From NCBI GenBank assembly GCA_002685415.1, contig NYXO01000004.1:20075-28612 (forward strand): a DNA stretch of 8,538 nucleotides. Reading direction: 5' to 3'. This DNA is from Methanobacteriota archaeon. Its GTDB lineage: Archaea > Thermoplasmatota > Poseidoniia > Poseidoniales > Thalassarchaeaceae. Numbering within the stretch: position 1 is the stretch's first letter; every line of letters starts with the position of its first letter. Under the pieces are notes generated by a model. The model made no database searches. It was given only the letters and a program-made list of their open reading frames with translations, and had not been told where the DNA came from. Shown one piece after another: positions 7,118 to 8,538 of this stretch. The position numbers were made by a program, and so were the translations under genes.

Positions 7118-8183
7118 GCTCGCCGCCCTCCTGCTCTTCCTGTCTGATAACAGGCGGCTTCTCAGTTTGCCGCTTTGACAATGCTGAGTAAATTAGCCAC
7201 AAAAGAGGGATGGAAACTAGAACCAAAGCCCGGTTAAATGTCTCCAAATAGTCATCTTTATGACAATCTAAACAATCATCTGAAGGGGTAATTGAGGAGT
7301 TGATTTGACAATTAGATGAGAGGTTTGAAAACTCAATCTTGACCTCGTAATAATTCGACCAATTTTTGCCAGTAACCCAAAAATTACCCGTTACAGGATC
7401 TTCAGCAATTCCGTTCAATACACCAGAAGATTCTGACTCATATTGTTCTCGAATCGTACTAAAGTCCACTCGTTGACAAACAAAGCCACTTGATGTTTGA
7501 ATCAAGTAAATCGAATCGTCAAACCATTTGTTTGCAAGTATGTGGTCATTATTGCTTAAACACTCTAATTCATTCCAGCGCTCACTTGGACCACCGCCTA
7601 TCAGTACCTCCAAGGATTTGATGAATGAAATTGTTGAATTGTTCGAATTTCGAAGGTGCCCTGAGCCATCAGAAAGCCACAAACCAGTCTCATTGGAATT
7701 ACAGATTCCCCAGCCTTCTCCTTGGTAGGAAAAATTACCAATTTGCTGCAATGTTTGGAGGTCATAAATAAACCCAATATTTTCTTTCCAGGTCAATTGG
7801 ATTATCGAATTATTCCAAATGGTCAATCCTTCTGCAAAATAATCATCAGAAAGATTGTACTGCGCCTCAATTTGACCTGTACTCATATTGACGATTCTAA
7901 CACTAGATTGGCCGTACAATCCAGTGCTTTCGTAGAATTTACCTTCGTATATCTCTAGGCCTTGAGTGAAGGCAAAATTATCGTGAGGAACTTGACTGAT
8001 TAATTCGGGTTCAATAACTTCTAATTGCCAAACTTCTGGAGTCTCAGAAGTTACTCTCAACAGAGGATAAAATATTGATGAAATTATACAGAATATCACA
8101 ACGATTGTTGTCCGAATTTCATATTCCCCCCGTGGTTGGGGAATCCGGCCCTTCGGGCCGTGGGCGTCCGAACGATGCTCCAT
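7110..8183 (-). CDS. Membrane-anchored glutamine cyclotransferase-like protein
   Basis: This matches the glutamine cyclotransferase (plant/bacterial-type glutaminyl-peptide cyclotransferase) beta-propeller family, which converts N-terminal Gln to pyroglutamate. Numbered from ATG 8183 (357 residues): helix 24-43; then PHDNFAFTQGLEIYEGKFYE (66-85), STGLYGQSSVR, YFAEGLTIW, QLTWKE (129-134), GEGWG (155-159), NELE (204-207), LNGIAEDP (256-263) and VTGKNW (270-275), all family hallmarks. Unusual additions are a CLDCH motif (304-308), a second helix (318-335) and a charged cytoplasmic tail. About ten N-x-S/T sequons lie between the helices, consistent with an external, possibly glycosylated domain. 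The start is uncertain: the frame is open to 8276 but would run into the divergent gene. ATG 8183 keeps basic residues before helix 1; GTG 8099 is the alternative if 8123-8225 is an RNA element. First gene of the operon. Confidence 0.85.
   Translation of the reverse strand: MEHRSDAHGPKGRIPQPRGEYEIRTTIVVIFCIISSIFYPLLRVTSETPEVWQLEVIEPELISQVPHDNFAFTQGLEIYEGKFYESTGLYGQSSVRIVNMSTGQIEAQYNLSDDYFAEGLTIWNNSIIQLTWKENIGFIYDLQTLQQIGNFSYQGEGWGICNSNETGLWLSDGSGHLRNSNNSTISFIKSLEVLIGGGPSERWNELECLSNNDHILANKWFDDSIYLIQTSSGFVCQRVDFSTIREQYESESSGVLNGIAEDPVTGNFWVTGKNWSNYYEVKIEFSNLSSNCQINSSITPSDDCLDCHKDDYLETFNRALVLVSIPLLWLIYSALSKRQTEKPPVIRQEEQEGGEHV
7127..7131 (-). promoter_or_regulatory. Ribosome binding site of the beta-domain membrane protein gene
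   Basis: On the minus strand GGAGG (followed by another G) lies nine bases before ATG 7117, within the last codons of the upstream gene. It supports that start despite the 8-base overlap. Confidence 0.6.
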
Positions 8184-8225
8184 CGATGTTATAGCGGGTA
8201 GAAGAGGGGCTTGAACCTGTCTTCT
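8123..8225 (+). promoter_or_regulatory. Cluster of four hairpins, candidate structured leader or ncRNA
   Basis: Four inverted repeats follow one another. The first is ATTCCCC/GGGGAAT (8123-8129 with 8138-8144), a perfect 7-bp stem with an 8-base loop. The second is CGGCCC/GGGCCG (8146-8151 with 8155-8160) with a TTC loop. The third is CGATG/CATCG (8173-8177 with 8181-8185) with a CTC loop. The fourth is AGAAGA/TCTTCT (8200-8205 with 8220-8225), continuing inward past one G-G mismatch and a G-T pair to two G-C pairs. The G-T pair forms only in plus-strand RNA, which mildly favours that strand. The patch is clearly richer in G and C than its surroundings. It ends seven bases before the ribosome binding site of the secreted-protein gene. 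No known RNA family is recognised. Its left half overlaps the proposed N-terminal codons of the divergent gene. Confidence 0.4.
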
Positions 8226-8231
8226 TGCTGT

Positions 8232-8236
8232 GGTGA
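8232..8236 (+). promoter_or_regulatory. Ribosome binding site of the secreted-protein gene
   Basis: GGTGA lies six bases before ATG 8243. Spacing and sequence match the other sites in this window and support a real gene running off the right edge. Confidence 0.65.
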
Positions 8237-8242
8237 GTGTCA

Positions 8243-8538
8243 ATGAGTAGTTTGAGTGGTTCAAGTAAGTCAACAACTACGTTGTTGTTGGTTTGGCTCA
8301 TGTTAGCTTCAGTAATGCTACCAATGGTGAGCGCAAGCGAAGACTCAGAAGAGCCCGGAAATCAAATTGTATCGGGTGATTTGAGTGATTTCAACCCCGC
8401 TAATGATGGGCACGCTTACATCTTCAACGACCCGGGTAACACTGTTTACTCCGCATTTGGCTATCTGAAGAAACAATGGATTGAAAATGATTATCCAAAT
8501 TTAATCGAACCTTTTTCTCCTGCCTACCAAAATACTAG
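8243..8538 (+). CDS. Secreted protein of unknown function (3' truncated)
   Basis: The frame is open from ATG 8243 to the window edge: 98 codons plus two bases, with no stop. The N-terminus is a clear signal peptide: a polar Ser/Thr stretch with Lys9, a hydrophobic core (13-29) and a VSA cleavage site after residue 31, followed by an acidic mature start SEDSEEPGN. The visible mature part (DLSDFNPANDGHAYIF, then NTVYSAFGYLKKQW) matches no family I can name. The arrangement is typical of exported archaeal proteins, which in marine euryarchaea are often peptidases or large adhesin-like proteins, but nothing visible decides this. It is divergent from the cyclotransferase-like operon, with the hairpin cluster in its leader region. 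Confidence 0.8.
   Translation, partial: MSSLSGSSKSTTTLLLVWLMLASVMLPMVSASEDSEEPGNQIVSGDLSDFNPANDGHAYIFNDPGNTVYSAFGYLKKQWIENDYPNLIEPFSPAYQNT

Noticed and set aside
8196..8225. tRNA T-arm-like GGTTCAAGCCCC on the minus strand
   Set aside because: The flanking bases do not form a 5-bp T stem, and no matching acceptor, D arm or anticodon arm could be found around it.
8184..8276. Extension of the cyclotransferase-like gene to TTG 8276
   Set aside because: It would overlap the signal-peptide region of the divergent secreted protein, has no ribosome binding site, and adds residues outside the family domain.
8119..8301. 60-residue minus-strand open frame across the intergenic region
   Set aside because: It covers the hairpin patch and the start of the secreted-protein gene, and its product has no recognisable feature.
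1..8538. A defence island or mobile element
   Set aside because: No transposase, integrase, direct-repeat array, tRNA attachment site or known defence domain is visible; the window reads as core and lineage-specific chromosomal genes.

Overview
The window looks like a gene-dense piece of a marine euryarchaeal genome, most likely a Marine Group II-type organism (Candidatus Poseidoniales). This is an inference from gene content and style: an archaeal-type sufC-sufB-sufD order, acidic proteins, several small membrane or secreted proteins, TTG starts behind GGTGA/GGAGG ribosome binding sites, and genes that abut or overlap by a few bases. There is no rRNA or other phylogenetic marker, so the lineage is not proven. 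No stretch longer than about 300 bases lacks a gene, and I see no mobile element, CRISPR array or tRNA.

Left part (1-3447, plus strand): the 3' part of sufC, then sufB and sufD, which encode the SufBCD iron-sulfur cluster assembly scaffold. A 60-residue cysteine-rich zinc-ribbon-like ORF follows, and its TTG start overlaps the sufD stop. No cysteine desulfurase (SufS) or SufE/SufU is visible here.

Middle (3448-5034): two head-to-head membrane-protein genes. The minus-strand one appears to carry a Smr-like domain (small MutS-related) between two pairs of membrane helices. The plus-strand one matches the DUF2085 membrane family. Their starts are only a few bases apart, and their stops abut the neighbouring convergent genes.

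Right part (5038-8183, minus strand): a compact three-gene operon transcribed right to left. It runs from a membrane-anchored glutamine cyclotransferase-like protein with a CxxCH motif, to a membrane protein with an external carboxypeptidase-regulatory-like beta domain, to a thymidylate kinase with a long C-terminal extension of unknown function. The genes overlap by 8 bases or are 1 base apart.

Far right: a divergent plus-strand gene for a secreted protein starts at 8243 behind a good ribosome binding site and runs off the window. Just upstream, 8123-8225 holds four consecutive inverted repeats in a locally GC-rich patch. This is the best candidate in the window for an undescribed RNA element.
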